Below, piece after piece: positions 8,049-13,943 of a DNA stretch of 21,894 bases; within the stretch, counting starts at the first letter, position 1; the number at the start of each line of letters is the position of its first letter. The notes under the pieces are model-generated. The model was not told the origin of the DNA. It saw only the letters and a program-made list of their open reading frames with translations, and did not search any database. A program made the translations under genes and the position numbers. The stretch lies in the NCBI GenBank assembly GCA_030149025.1, contig JASBSH010000203.1:1-21894 (forward strand). The letters are read 5' to 3'. Origin of the DNA: Actinomycetales bacterium (lineage in GTDB: Bacteria > Actinomycetota > Actinomycetes > Actinomycetales > BWSM-131).

Positions 8049-8299
8049 TGGACCGCAAGGGTTGGACGCCGATGGACGATCTCTCCCTGACCGTGCAGTG
8101 CCCCGAGTGCGGGCAGCCACCGGGACTGATGTGCCGGGTGCAGGTCGGGCCCCTGAGCGGCCACCCGACGCTCTGGCCGCATGTGCAGCGGATCAACGCC
8201 CCGTCGCTTCGCGGTGGCGTGCCGCTCCCGAGACAACCGGAGGCAGGCCGTGCCGCCGGGGACGTGTCGTCCGTGTCGTCCGCGACGTCCGTGTCGTGA
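8049..8299 (+). CDS. Small zinc-finger protein, phage-type DNA-binding zinc-finger pattern
   Basis: 83 residues from ATG 8049, with GAGGAG eight bases upstream; the frame is open further upstream to 7832, but this start has the good ribosome binding site. Residues 18-52 carry CPECGQPPGLMC followed by a Gly-rich turn and WPHVQR. This is the CPxCGxxPGxxC...PHxxR pattern seen in short zinc-binding domains common in actinobacterial and actinophage proteins. Ligands are probably three Cys and one His. The last 25 residues are a Ser/Val-rich tail encoded by 9-base repeats (about 8264-8299). It lies between the divergent Pel-like locus and gpmA, with the same direction as gpmA. DNA or RNA binding is inferred from the family. 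Confidence 0.7.
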
Positions 8300-8389
8300 C
8301 GCCCGGGCATGGCTCCGCCGCCAGGTCGGACCCTTGCCGACGTCTCGGTCACGTGATCACCGTGGTGAATGGCGGGCAGGCCCCGTCAG

Positions 8390-8401
8390 TAGGGTGGAGC
8401 G
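8390..8401 (+). promoter_or_regulatory. TANNNT -10 element directly before gpmA, possible leaderless start
   Basis: TAGGGT at 8390-8395 is followed by six bases and then the ATG at 8402. This spacing would put transcription start at or within a base of the start codon, the arrangement of leaderless actinobacterial transcripts. The intervening GGAG could instead be a very close ribosome binding site. No good -35 was seen. Confidence 0.4.
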
Positions 8402-9148
8402 ATGACCTACACGCTGGTCCTGCTCCGCCACGGCGAGAGCGACTGGAACGCCAAGAACCTGTTCACCGGCTGGGTCGACGTGCCCCTGTCCGAGAAGGGC
8501 GTTGCGGAGGCCGAGCGGGGCGGGGAGCTGCTCGTCGCCGAGAACCTGCTGCCCGATGTCGTGCACACCTCGCTGCTGCGCCGGGCGATCTCCACCGCCA
8601 ACATCGCGCTCGACGTCGCCGACCGGCACTGGATCCCGGTGCGGCGCGACTGGCGGCTCAACGAGCGGCACTACGGCGCGCTGCAGGGCAAGAACAAGAA
8701 GCAGACCCTGGAGCAGTTCGGCGAGGAGCAGTTCATGACCTGGCGCCGGTCGTACGACGTGCCGCCGCCCCCCATCGATCCTGGCAGCGAGTTCAGCCAG
8801 TTCGGTGACCCCCGCTACGGCGACCTCGGTTCCCAGATGCCGCACACCGAGTGCCTCAAGGACGTGGTGGCGCGCATGCTGCCCTACTGGGAGTCCGGCG
8901 TCGTCCCGGACCTGAGGGCCGGTAACACGGTTCTCCTTGCGGCACATGGGAACTCGCTTCGCGCGCTGGTGAAGCACCTGGACGACATCTCCGACGAGGA
9001 CATTCCCGGCGTGAACATCCCGACGGGTATCCCGCTGCTCTACGAGCTGGACGAGTCGATGAAGCCCGTCACCCGGTACGGCCGCTACCTCGATCCCGAC
9101 GCCGCCGCCGAGGCGGCTGCCGCCGTGGCCGCACAGGGACGGCGCTGA
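8402..9148 (+). CDS. gpmA: 2,3-bisphosphoglycerate-dependent phosphoglycerate mutase
   Basis: Interconverts 3- and 2-phosphoglycerate in glycolysis and gluconeogenesis, in the cytoplasm. The 248-residue length is typical of the dPGM family. The phosphohistidine motif LLRHGESDWN (H10) is at the N-terminus, the NERHYGALQG motif near residue 87 supplies the catalytic Glu, and the second His is in LLAAHGNSLRAL (H182). The C-terminal 15 residues are an Ala-rich tail. It stands alone on the plus strand and converges on the phoU-linked lipoprotein gene. A gpm gene close to the phosphate two-component system is also found in mycobacteria (gpm1-senX3-regX3). Confidence 0.97.
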   Translation: MTYTLVLLRHGESDWNAKNLFTGWVDVPLSEKGVAEAERGGELLVAENLLPDVVHTSLLRRAISTANIALDVADRHWIPVRRDWRLNERHYGALQGKNKKQTLEQFGEEQFMTWRRSYDVPPPPIDPGSEFSQFGDPRYGDLGSQMPHTECLKDVVARMLPYWESGVVPDLRAGNTVLLAAHGNSLRALVKHLDDISDEDIPGVNIPTGIPLLYELDESMKPVTRYGRYLDPDAAAEAAAAVAAQGRR

Positions 9149-9203
9149 ACCGGGTTTTCATGATCACCGGGCAGAGTGGGCGCACAGTGGGCGCACACTG
9201 ATG

Positions 9204-9268
9204 GAGCCGGGCGCTGAGGCGCGCGGACGTGCGGACGTGCGGACGTGCGGATCAAGAGCCGGGCGCTG
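9204..9268. repeat. Octamer tandem repeat flanked by a 13-bp direct repeat
   Basis: GCGGACGT is repeated three full times plus five bases (9223-9251). It is flanked by two copies of GAGCCGGGCGCTG (9204-9216 and 9256-9268). The block lies in the convergent gap after gpmA and runs a few bases into the 3' end of the lipoprotein gene. A short hairpin (CAGTG 9185-9189, CACTG 9196-9200) is just upstream. Looks like slippage-generated spacer; termination is possible but unproven. Confidence 0.7.
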
Positions 9269-9866
9269 GCTCGATCCCGCACGTCTCCGACAGCTGATCC
9301 TGCAACCGCTGCTGGGCGGGGGCGAGGTCTCGCTGCGGGTGCTCGCGGCTGATCCGGCTCAGCTCGTCGGCGGCCTGCTGCACCGCTGCCGGTGACGAGC
9401 TCTCGAACTGGATGGCATCCAGCTCCGCGTCGATCGCGCCCCAGTAGCCGCTGACCAGCTCCAGGTCCCTCCTCTGGGCGGGGTCGAGCTCCGGCGTCGC
9501 CGCGTTGCTCACCGCGCTCCAGTACTCCGCGGCCTGCCGGCTGGCGACGACCAGCGTGACCGTGAAGGCCCGTGCGTCCGTGCGGTCGATGCCCAGTCGG
9601 GACAGCTCCTCGCCGCTGGCGTCGTTGAGGTCCTGCTGTGCGGCGGCGACCGCGCCGCAGTCGAACGGGCCGCTCGTACCCGACGCCGAGCCGGACGGGG
9701 ACGACGACACGCCCGTCGACGTCCCGGCCGCCGGTGACCCCGTCGTCACGGGGGACGAACGACTCGGCTGCGTGGCGGCGTCCGGCTCGTTGCTCGTGCC
9801 CTGACCGGTGCACCCGGTGAAGGTGAGCAGGACGGCAGCTGCGCCGGTCGCCGTCCTGATCCTCAC
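9252..9866 (-). CDS. Putative lipoprotein downstream of phoU
   Basis: 204 residues from GTG 9866. The N-terminus is a short lipoprotein signal with an LTFTGC lipobox (C19). Residues about 20-65 are a Ser/Thr/Gly/Pro linker typical of surface lipoproteins. The remainder is predicted helical, with one Cys at each end (FDCGAV and SETCGI) that could form a disulfide. I do not recognise a family. It starts only 11 bases after the phoU stop on the same strand, so it is probably cotranscribed with phoU and under phosphate control. It could be an extracytoplasmic partner of phosphate sensing; nothing in the sequence proves this. Confidence 0.75.
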   Translation of the reverse strand: MRIRTATGAAAVLLTFTGCTGQGTSNEPDAATQPSRSSPVTTGSPAAGTSTGVSSSPSGSASGTSGPFDCGAVAAAQQDLNDASGEELSRLGIDRTDARAFTVTLVVASRQAAEYWSAVSNAATPELDPAQRRDLELVSGYWGAIDAELDAIQFESSSPAAVQQAADELSRISREHPQRDLAPAQQRLQDQLSETCGIEPAPGS

Positions 9867-9877
9867 GGGCTCAGACG

Positions 9878-10537
9878 CTACCGGTTCGCGGAGTGCGGCT
9901 CCTCCTCGCCGGTGACCAGGAACTCCACCCGCTGCGCGATGTTGACGGCGTGGTCCCCGAACCGCTCGAAGTAGCGGCTGAGCAGGGTGATGTCGACGAT
10001 CGCGCCCGGGCCGACCTCCGCGCCGAGCTCGACGAGGAGGCTGAACATCTGGCGGTGCAGCTCGTCGAGCTCGTCGTCGTCCTGCTCGAGCTGGGCGGCG
10101 AGGGCGAGGTCGCGTGTACGGATCACCTCAGATGCCTTGTGCGCCACCGCTTCTGCCACCTCACCCATTCGGGCGACGACGCTCCGCACCTGCTCGGGTA
10201 CCGCCGGCTTCGGGTAGCGAAGGCGCGCGACCTGGGCGACGTGGCGCGCGAGGTCGCCCATCCGCTCGAGGGTCATGCTCATGCGCAGCGTCGAGACGAC
10301 CACGCGCAGGTCGGTCGCCACCGGCTGCTGCTGGGCGAGCAGGACGACGGCCCGGTTGTCGAGCTGGCGCTGCAACGCGTCGATCTCCGCGTCACCGGAG
10401 ATGACCTTCTCAGCCCGGGCGAGATCCGGCTCCAGCAGAGCCCTCGTGGCCTCGCCCATCGCCGTGCCGACGAGGTCGGCCATCTCCACCAGGCTCTCGG
10501 CGAGGTGGTCGAGCTCTTGGTGGAACGCCGAACGCAT
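9878..10537 (-). CDS. phoU: Phosphate uptake/signalling regulator PhoU
   Basis: PhoU links the Pst phosphate importer to the PhoR/SenX3 kinase and keeps the kinase quiet when phosphate is plentiful. From ATG 10537 (AAGGGA six bases upstream) it is 219 residues, the usual length. It has the two three-helix repeats of the family, with the metal-contacting patterns ERMGDLARHVAQ in repeat 1 and ERFGDHAVNIAQR in repeat 2. The frame is open upstream to 11719, but that extension is antisense to senX3 and is a shadow. It is divergent from senX3, with a PHO-box-like element between them, the same layout as in Streptomyces phoU/phoR-phoP. Confidence 0.95.
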   Translation of the reverse strand: MRSAFHQELDHLAESLVEMADLVGTAMGEATRALLEPDLARAEKVISGDAEIDALQRQLDNRAVVLLAQQQPVATDLRVVVSTLRMSMTLERMGDLARHVAQVARLRYPKPAVPEQVRSVVARMGEVAEAVAHKASEVIRTRDLALAAQLEQDDDELDELHRQMFSLLVELGAEVGPGAIVDITLLSRYFERFGDHAVNIAQRVEFLVTGEEEPHSANR

Positions 10538-10602
10538 CTGCTTCCCTTCATCGAACGGTGGCCGCAGGTTGGCAGCCCCGGGTAAACCGCGCGCGCCACC
10601 AA

Positions 10603-10630
10603 GGTGAACACAAGTGAACGCCAGGTGAAG
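10603..10630. promoter_or_regulatory. PHO-box-like triple direct repeat (PhoP/RegX3 operator)
   Basis: On the plus strand GGTGAAC (10603-10609), AGTGAAC (10613-10619) and GGTGAAG (10624-10630) recur with 10- and 11-base spacing, one helical turn. On the minus strand these read CTTCACC, GTTCACT and GTTCACC, the core of the Streptomyces PHO box and of RegX3 sites. They lie between divergent phoU and senX3, where autoregulation is expected. Confidence 0.8.
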
Positions 10631-10678
10631 GCTCGGCTCTGGAACGGGACATTGTCCAGGGCGGTTCCCGGTTCGCCA

Positions 10679-10691
10679 TACGCTGGCGGTC
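10679..10691 (+). promoter_or_regulatory. TANNNT -10 element directly before senX3
   Basis: TACGCT (10679-10684) is followed by seven bases and the ATG at 10692. No Shine-Dalgarno sequence precedes this ATG, so a leaderless transcript starting at the A of ATG is the simplest reading. The PHO-box repeats end about 48 bases upstream of the -10. Confidence 0.5.
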
Positions 10692-11990
10692 ATGGACCCG
10701 CTCACGTTGGCGACGGCGGTCATGCTGGCCGTGCTCGTCGTCGTCGCGGGCCTCCTCGCGTTCCGGGTGAGCGAGCGACAGCAGCGTGCGGCGCCGCCCG
10801 AGCCCGAACCTGCCCTCCCGCCCGGCGTGGGCAAGGTGCTCGCGGTACTCCGCTCCGCGGCGGTCGTGCTGGACGAGGCGGACCGGGTCGTTCGCTCCAG
10901 CCCGGCCGCGCACGCCATGGGGATCGTGAAGCGCCAGGACGTCGCCCACCCGCCTCTGGTGGAGATGGTCCGATCCGTCCGTCGTGACGGGGAGATCCGG
11001 GAGGGTGAGCTGAGGCTTCCGAGAGGTCCGCTCGGAACCGGCGTCGTCGTCGTCCACGCCCGCGTCGCCCCGCTCGGGCCGAAGCACGTGCTGCTGCTCG
11101 TCGAGGACCGGACCGAGGGGCACCGGGTCGAGGAGGTCCGTCGCGACTTCGTCGCGAACGTGAGCCACGAGCTGAAGACGCCGGTCGGTGCCATGGCGCT
11201 GCTGAGCGAGACGATCCTGGAGGCCGCCGACGACCCGGAGGCCGTGAGGCGGTTCGCGCAGCGGATGCAGGCGGAGTCGGACCGGCTGAAGCACCTCGTG
11301 CAGGACATCATCGACCTGTCGCGCGTGCAGGGCGGTGAGCCGATCGAGGAGCCGGTACCGGTCGCGATCGACGGGGCCGCCGGTGTCGTCGCGGAGGCGG
11401 TCGACCGCAGTCGCCTGATGGCCGAGGAGCACCACATCGAGCTCGAGGCGGGGGAACCGCAGGGCGCGTCCCACTTGCGGGTGCTGGGGGACAGAGGGCT
11501 GCTGGTGACGGCCGTGCGCAACCTTGTGGACAACGCGATCCGGTACTCCGAACCCTGGAGTCGCGTGGGGATCGGTGTGCGTCTCGTGGGCGAGGGGGAC
11601 GGGGGCGCGATGGACGGCGGTGCGCGCGGTGAGGCGCGCGGGTCCGGTGAGGTCGTCGGGTCCGGCGAGGTCGTGGGGTCCGGTGAGGTCGTCGAGATCG
11701 CCGTGACCGACCAGGGCATCGGGATCGCCGAGGATGAGCAGTCGAGGGTCTTTGAGCGGTTCTACCGGGTGGACCCGGCCCGGTCACGGCAGACCGGTGG
11801 TACGGGCCTGGGTCTGAGCATCGTCAAGCACGTCGCCGAGCGGCACGGAGGTGAGGTCACCGTGTGGAGCGAGCCCGGGCACGGGTCCACCTTCACGCTG
11901 CGGCTGCCGGGCCTGGCGGCCGGAACCCGACGTCGTGATCACGAAGCTCCCGTCAGCGGGAACGGCCAGGCAAGGAGCGTGCGGAGTTGA
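10692..11990 (+). CDS. senX3: Phosphate-sensing histidine kinase SenX3/PhoR
   Basis: Sensor kinase that phosphorylates RegX3/PhoP when phosphate is scarce. 432 residues: one membrane segment at about 5-25, a PAS-like region at about 45-145, a HisKA domain with the phospho-acceptor motif NVSHELKTP (H159), and a HATPase domain with N box NLVDNAIRY, G1 box DQGIGI, F box FERFYRVD and G2 box GGTGLGLSIVK. Mycobacterial SenX3 has two membrane segments; here only one is evident, so there is no external sensing loop. Between the N and G1 boxes is an insert of about 35 residues with three tandem GSGEVV copies. It overlaps regX3 by four bases (TTGA). Known as phoR in Streptomyces. Confidence 0.93.
   Translation: MDPLTLATAVMLAVLVVVAGLLAFRVSERQQRAAPPEPEPALPPGVGKVLAVLRSAAVVLDEADRVVRSSPAAHAMGIVKRQDVAHPPLVEMVRSVRRDGEIREGELRLPRGPLGTGVVVVHARVAPLGPKHVLLLVEDRTEGHRVEEVRRDFVANVSHELKTPVGAMALLSETILEAADDPEAVRRFAQRMQAESDRLKHLVQDIIDLSRVQGGEPIEEPVPVAIDGAAGVVAEAVDRSRLMAEEHHIELEAGEPQGASHLRVLGDRGLLVTAVRNLVDNAIRYSEPWSRVGIGVRLVGEGDGGAMDGGARGEARGSGEVVGSGEVVGSGEVVEIAVTDQGIGIAEDEQSRVFERFYRVDPARSRQTGGTGLGLSIVKHVAERHGGEVTVWSEPGHGSTFTLRLPGLAAGTRRRDHEAPVSGNGQARSVRS
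11641..11694 (+). repeat. Three tandem 18-bp repeats inside the senX3 ATPase domain
   Basis: GGTCCGGTGAGGTCGTCG occurs at 11641-11658, 11659-11676 and 11677-11694, with two base differences in the middle copy. It is in frame and encodes Gly-Ser-Gly-Glu-Val-Val three times, in a loop between the N box and G1 box. Unit length is a multiple of three, so copy number can change without breaking the frame. Confidence 0.95.
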
Positions 11991-12670
11991 CCCGGATCCT
12001 GCTCGTGGAGGACGAGGAGTCGTTCAGCGACCCGCTCTCCTACCTGCTCCGGAAAGAGGGGTTCGAGGTCGTGGTGGCGGAGACCGGGACGGGTGCGCTG
12101 GAGGAGTTCGACCAGCACGGCGCCGATCTCGTCCTTCTGGACCTGATGCTGCCCGGGGTGTCCGGCACGGAGGTCTGTCGGCAGCTGCGGCAGCGCAGCA
12201 ACGTGCCGGTGATCATGCTGACCGCCAAGGACAGTGAGATCGACAAGGTCGTCGGTCTCGAGCTCGGGGCGGACGACTACGTCACCAAGCCGTACTCGTC
12301 GCGGGAGCTGGTGGCGCGGGTTCGAGCGGTGCTGCGCCGCGGGAGCGGTGAGGGCGAGGAGCTGCTGCCGTCGGTGGTCGAGGCCGGCCCCGTACGGATG
12401 GACGTGGAACGCCACGTCGTGACCGTCAACGGCGACCAGGTTGCGTTCGCGCTCAAGGAGTTCGAGCTGCTCGAGATGCTGTTGCGCAATGCGGGCCGGG
12501 TGCTGACGCGGGGGCAGCTGATCGACCGTGTGTGGGGGTCGGACTACGTCGGCGACACCAAGACGCTCGACGTCCATATCAAGCGTTTGCGGAGCAAGGT
12601 CGAGCCCGACCCGTCGGCGCCGAAGCACCTGGTGACCGTGCGTGGGCTCGGGTACAAGTTCGAGGCGTAG
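11987..12670 (+). CDS. regX3: Phosphate response regulator RegX3/PhoP, OmpR family
   Basis: DNA-binding response regulator for phosphate-starvation genes. 227 residues from TTG 11987, with AAGGAG nine bases upstream; TTGA overlaps the senX3 stop, so the pair is translationally coupled. The receiver domain has the acidic pair E8-D9, the phospho-acceptor D52 (VLLDLMLP), the Thr switch in IMLTAKD and the Lys in YVTKPYS. The C-terminal winged helix (about 130-227) has ALKEFELLEMLLRN and the recognition-helix region DTKTLDVHIKRLRSKVE, ending RGLGYKFE as in OmpR/PhoB relatives. Probable target sites include the repeat at 10603-10630. Named phoP in Streptomyces. Confidence 0.96.
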   Translation: MTRILLVEDEESFSDPLSYLLRKEGFEVVVAETGTGALEEFDQHGADLVLLDLMLPGVSGTEVCRQLRQRSNVPVIMLTAKDSEIDKVVGLELGADDYVTKPYSSRELVARVRAVLRRGSGEGEELLPSVVEAGPVRMDVERHVVTVNGDQVAFALKEFELLEMLLRNAGRVLTRGQLIDRVWGSDYVGDTKTLDVHIKRLRSKVEPDPSAPKHLVTVRGLGYKFEA

Positions 12671-12709
12671 GCGGCTGCGGAGGCGGCGTTCAGGCGTTGG
12701 TGCTGAGGG

Positions 12710-12751
12710 CCGCCGCGGCGCTAGGAACGCCACTGAGTGCCGCCGCGGCGG
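12710..12751. terminator. Candidate bidirectional terminator between regX3 and the LpqE-like gene
   Basis: CCGCCGCGGCG (12710-12720) and CGCCGCGGCGG (12741-12751) are perfect 11-base inverted arms around a 20-base loop in the convergent gap of 96 bases. There is no U-tract, as is common for actinobacterial terminators. Each arm is also nearly self-palindromic, so other folds are possible. Confidence 0.45.
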
Positions 12752-12766
12752 GGGCGGTCCCCGGGA

Positions 12767-13246
12767 TCAGGACGTCGCGTTCGGCGTCGGCACGAGGGTC
12801 GCGTACTCCGGCAGCGTGCCGTCCAGGACGGGGATGTCGAACGTCTGGGGCTGGCCTCCGGTGGCCACCTGAACGCTGACCAACTCCCCGGGCCGTGCGT
12901 TCAGTGAGGTCACGCGCACCTGCTGGTCCCCCTCGGGGCCGATGGTCACCGTGTCGTTGCCCTGCACGGGAATTCGCGCGTCGAGACCGTCGCCGCTGAT
13001 GGTGACCGTGACGTTGTCGCGGCTGTTGTTGGCGACGGTGGCGACCAGGCTCGCCGGTGCCCCGTTGCCTTCCGACACGAGCAGAGCGTTCACGATGTCG
13101 ACGCCGTCGATGCTGGTCTGCGTGCCGTCGCTCGGCGCGTACTGCAGCGTCGTCGTCTGTTGGCTCAGCGCCATGCAACCGGACAGCCCGACGACGGAAA
13201 CGACCGCCGCGGCGGCGAGCACGAGCAGACGGGGCATGCGCTTCAC
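12767..13246 (-). CDS. LpqE-like lipoprotein divergent from carD
   Basis: 159 residues from GTG 13246, with GAGGAG five bases upstream. Lipoprotein signal with a GLSGC lipobox (C24). The mature part is beta-rich and Gly/Thr/Val-rich, with a pattern (DGVDIVNALLV, LVATVANNS, VTVTISGDG) like the DUF461/PCuAC-type beta sandwich that includes mycobacterial LpqE. In Mycobacterium tuberculosis lpqE is also the neighbour of carD in divergent orientation, which supports the call. The mature protein has no His and only one Met, right after the lipid-modified Cys, so the PCuAC copper-binding Met/His motif is missing. Function is unknown; likely not a copper chaperone. On the minus strand a TTGACA (13345-13350) and a TAGGGT (13282-13287) lie upstream but are not correctly spaced from each other. 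Confidence 0.75.
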   Translation of the reverse strand: MKRMPRLLVLAAAAVVSVVGLSGCMALSQQTTTLQYAPSDGTQTSIDGVDIVNALLVSEGNGAPASLVATVANNSRDNVTVTISGDGLDARIPVQGNDTVTIGPEGDQQVRVTSLNARPGELVSVQVATGGQPQTFDIPVLDGTLPEYATLVPTPNATS

Positions 13247-13404
13247 TGCGACTCCTCGACAGGCGAACGGACTGCCCGCACACCCTACCGGTGGCCGGTT
13301 TCTCCGCTCTAGGACGTCACGCGAGAGCACGCGAAGGGCCGTCTTGTCAACCCCTCCCGAACACCGTTTGTGGCCCTGACCTGCGCAAACGTTCAGATGG
13401 TCCG

Positions 13405-13433
13405 GTCAAGGAGTCACTGCGACGTGTTATCCT
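13405..13433 (+). promoter_or_regulatory. Candidate carD promoter
   Basis: GTCAAG (13405-13410) and TATCCT (13428-13433) are separated by 17 bases and end 27 bases before the carD ATG. The -10 fits TANNNT, and the leader then carries AAAGGGGA as the ribosome binding site. Confidence 0.55.
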
Positions 13434-13460
13434 GGAGTCCGCGAAAGGGGATAAGAGCAC

Positions 13461-13943
13461 ATGGCGTTCAAGGTCGGTGAGACGGTTGTGTACCCCCACC
13501 ACGGGGCAGCACTGATCGAGGAGATCAAGAAGCGGACCATCAAGGGTGAAGAGAAGCTCTACCTCAAGCTGAAGGTGGCCCAGGGTGACCTGACCATCGA
13601 GGTTCCCGCCGAGAACTGCGACCTGGTCGGCGTCCGCGACGTTGTCGGCCAGGAAGGCCTCGAGCGGGTCTTCGAGGTGCTGCGCCAGCCTTACACGGAG
13701 GAGCCGACCAACTGGTCGCGCCGGTACAAGGCGAACCTCGAGAAGCTCGCCTCCGGTGACGTGATCAAGGTGGCCGAGGTCGTGCGCGACCTGTGGCGCC
13801 GCGACCAGGACCGTGGCCTCTCCGCCGGCGAGAAGCGCATGCTCGCCAAGGCGCGGCAGATCCTCGTCTCCGAGCTCGCGCTCGCTGAGAAGACCGAGGA
13901 GACCAAGGCCGAGGCCATCCTCGACGAGGTTCTGGCTAGCTGA
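13461..13943 (+). CDS. carD: RNA polymerase-binding transcription factor CarD
   Basis: Global regulator that binds the RNA polymerase beta subunit and stabilises open promoter complexes, notably at rRNA promoters. 160 residues. The N-terminal RNAP-interacting (Tudor-like) domain starts FKVGETVVYPHHGAA and includes TIKGEEKLYL. The C-terminal helical DNA-binding domain has TEEPTNWSRRYKANLEKL, whose Trp wedges at the upstream edge of the transcription bubble in the mycobacterial protein, then EVVRDLWRRDQDRGLS. Sequence is close to mycobacterial CarD throughout. It is the first gene of a run with ispD and ispF; its TGA overlaps the proposed CTG start of ispD. Confidence 0.97.
   Translation: MAFKVGETVVYPHHGAALIEEIKKRTIKGEEKLYLKLKVAQGDLTIEVPAENCDLVGVRDVVGQEGLERVFEVLRQPYTEEPTNWSRRYKANLEKLASGDVIKVAEVVRDLWRRDQDRGLSAGEKRMLAKARQILVSELALAEKTEETKAEAILDEVLAS

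Noticed and set aside
10538..11719. Long minus-strand extension of phoU with Ser-Pro-Asp-Pro repeats
   Set aside because: It is the complement of senX3, and its repeats are the complement of the 18-base repeat there. PhoU starts at 10537.
9878..12670. Horizontal transfer or mobile element around the phosphate genes
   Set aside because: No integrase, transposase, terminal repeats or tRNA junction; the gene order matches conserved actinobacterial order.
12690..13283. 197-residue minus-strand frame over the LpqE-like gene
   Set aside because: The other frame has a lipobox, a strong ribosome binding site and a normal composition.
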